Source: CAXBNB01 sp040151475 (GTDB taxonomy: Bacteria > Bacteroidota > Bacteroidia > Cytophagales > Cyclobacteriaceae). Taken from it: a DNA stretch of 21,664 bases. Under the pieces are notes generated by a model that saw only the letters and a program-made list of their open reading frames with translations, was not told the DNA's origin and ran no database searches. Below, piece by piece: positions 21,583 to 21,664 of this stretch (position 1 is the first letter of the stretch; each line of letters opens with the position of its first letter). The stretch lies in NCBI RefSeq assembly GCF_040151475.1, contig NZ_JBDKWG010000105.1:1-21664 (forward strand), in the 5' to 3' direction. The position numbers were made by a program, and so were the translations under genes.

Positions 21583-21664
21583 TTAAGGATCTTTTCCTAG
21601 GTTCTCATAAACACCCCCACTTGTAGGATCGAACATGTTGAGTTGTACTATCTGTAGGTTTCTG
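21583..21664 (-). CDS. Partial gene, C-terminal 26 residues only
   Basis: On the minus strand the last bases encode an open frame ending in VQLNMFDPTSGGVYENLGKD, Pro and a TAA stop. The residue composition looks protein-like and the frame is open to the window edge, so this is probably the end of a gene that starts beyond the window. Too little is present to name a family. Confidence 0.45.
   Translation of the reverse strand, partial: RNLQIVQLNMFDPTSGGVYENLGKDP

Overview
The window looks like a chromosomal segment of an AT-rich member of the Bacteroidota, plausibly a Cytophagales-type organism. The grounds are the lack of strong Shine-Dalgarno sequences, Bacteroidota-style intergenic hairpin repeats, short tightly packed operons, an ECF sigma/anti-sigma pair and a sulfatase lipoprotein. 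No RNA gene, CRISPR array, transposase or integrase was seen.

Region 1 (1-2445): a hairpin-rich MITE/REP-like element (12-155) is followed by a three-gene plus-strand operon (DUF3325, DUF3649, PepSY membrane protein) of the kind found beside siderophore receptors. A second REP-like repeat follows it. Region 2 (2446-3272): a minus-strand higB-higA toxin-antitoxin pair with a palindrome just upstream.

Region 3 (3386-7754) is the most interesting part. A minus-strand four-gene operon encodes a single-domain multiubiquitin-type Ubl with a C-terminal glycine, an E2-fold protein (Prok-E2_E type) with no cysteine at all, a JAMM deubiquitinase-E1 fusion whose PGxxCLxC-type segment reads PGESSLQT, and a DUF6527 putative zinc-binding protein. 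This is a bacterial ubiquitination-like (Bub-type) operon. It is divergent from a plus-strand trio: an unusual ECF-like sigma factor, a small acidic protein and an ImmA/IrrE metallopeptidase. The 136-bp gap between them holds two copies of TTGTCAT-N6-TCGTAT, one facing each operon. The inference is that the two operons share one regulatory switch, with the peptidase as a possible trigger, and that conjugation, if it occurs, does not use the usual cysteine relay.

Region 4 (7981-12301): a plus-strand operon of four exported proteins of unknown role, ending in an 803-residue protein built of three [WWxxLxxxW - leucine-rich repeat - cap] modules. Region 5 (12302-17285, minus strand): a compact Nudix - MATE - VIT1/CCC1 - sulfatase - VLRF1-like release factor operon. 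Region 6 (17304-21384, minus strand): a TlpA-like thioredoxin lipoprotein, an ECF sigma factor, a membrane anti-sigma factor and an exported coiled-coil protein, ending at a strong hairpin. The last bases hold the C-terminal end of another minus-strand gene.
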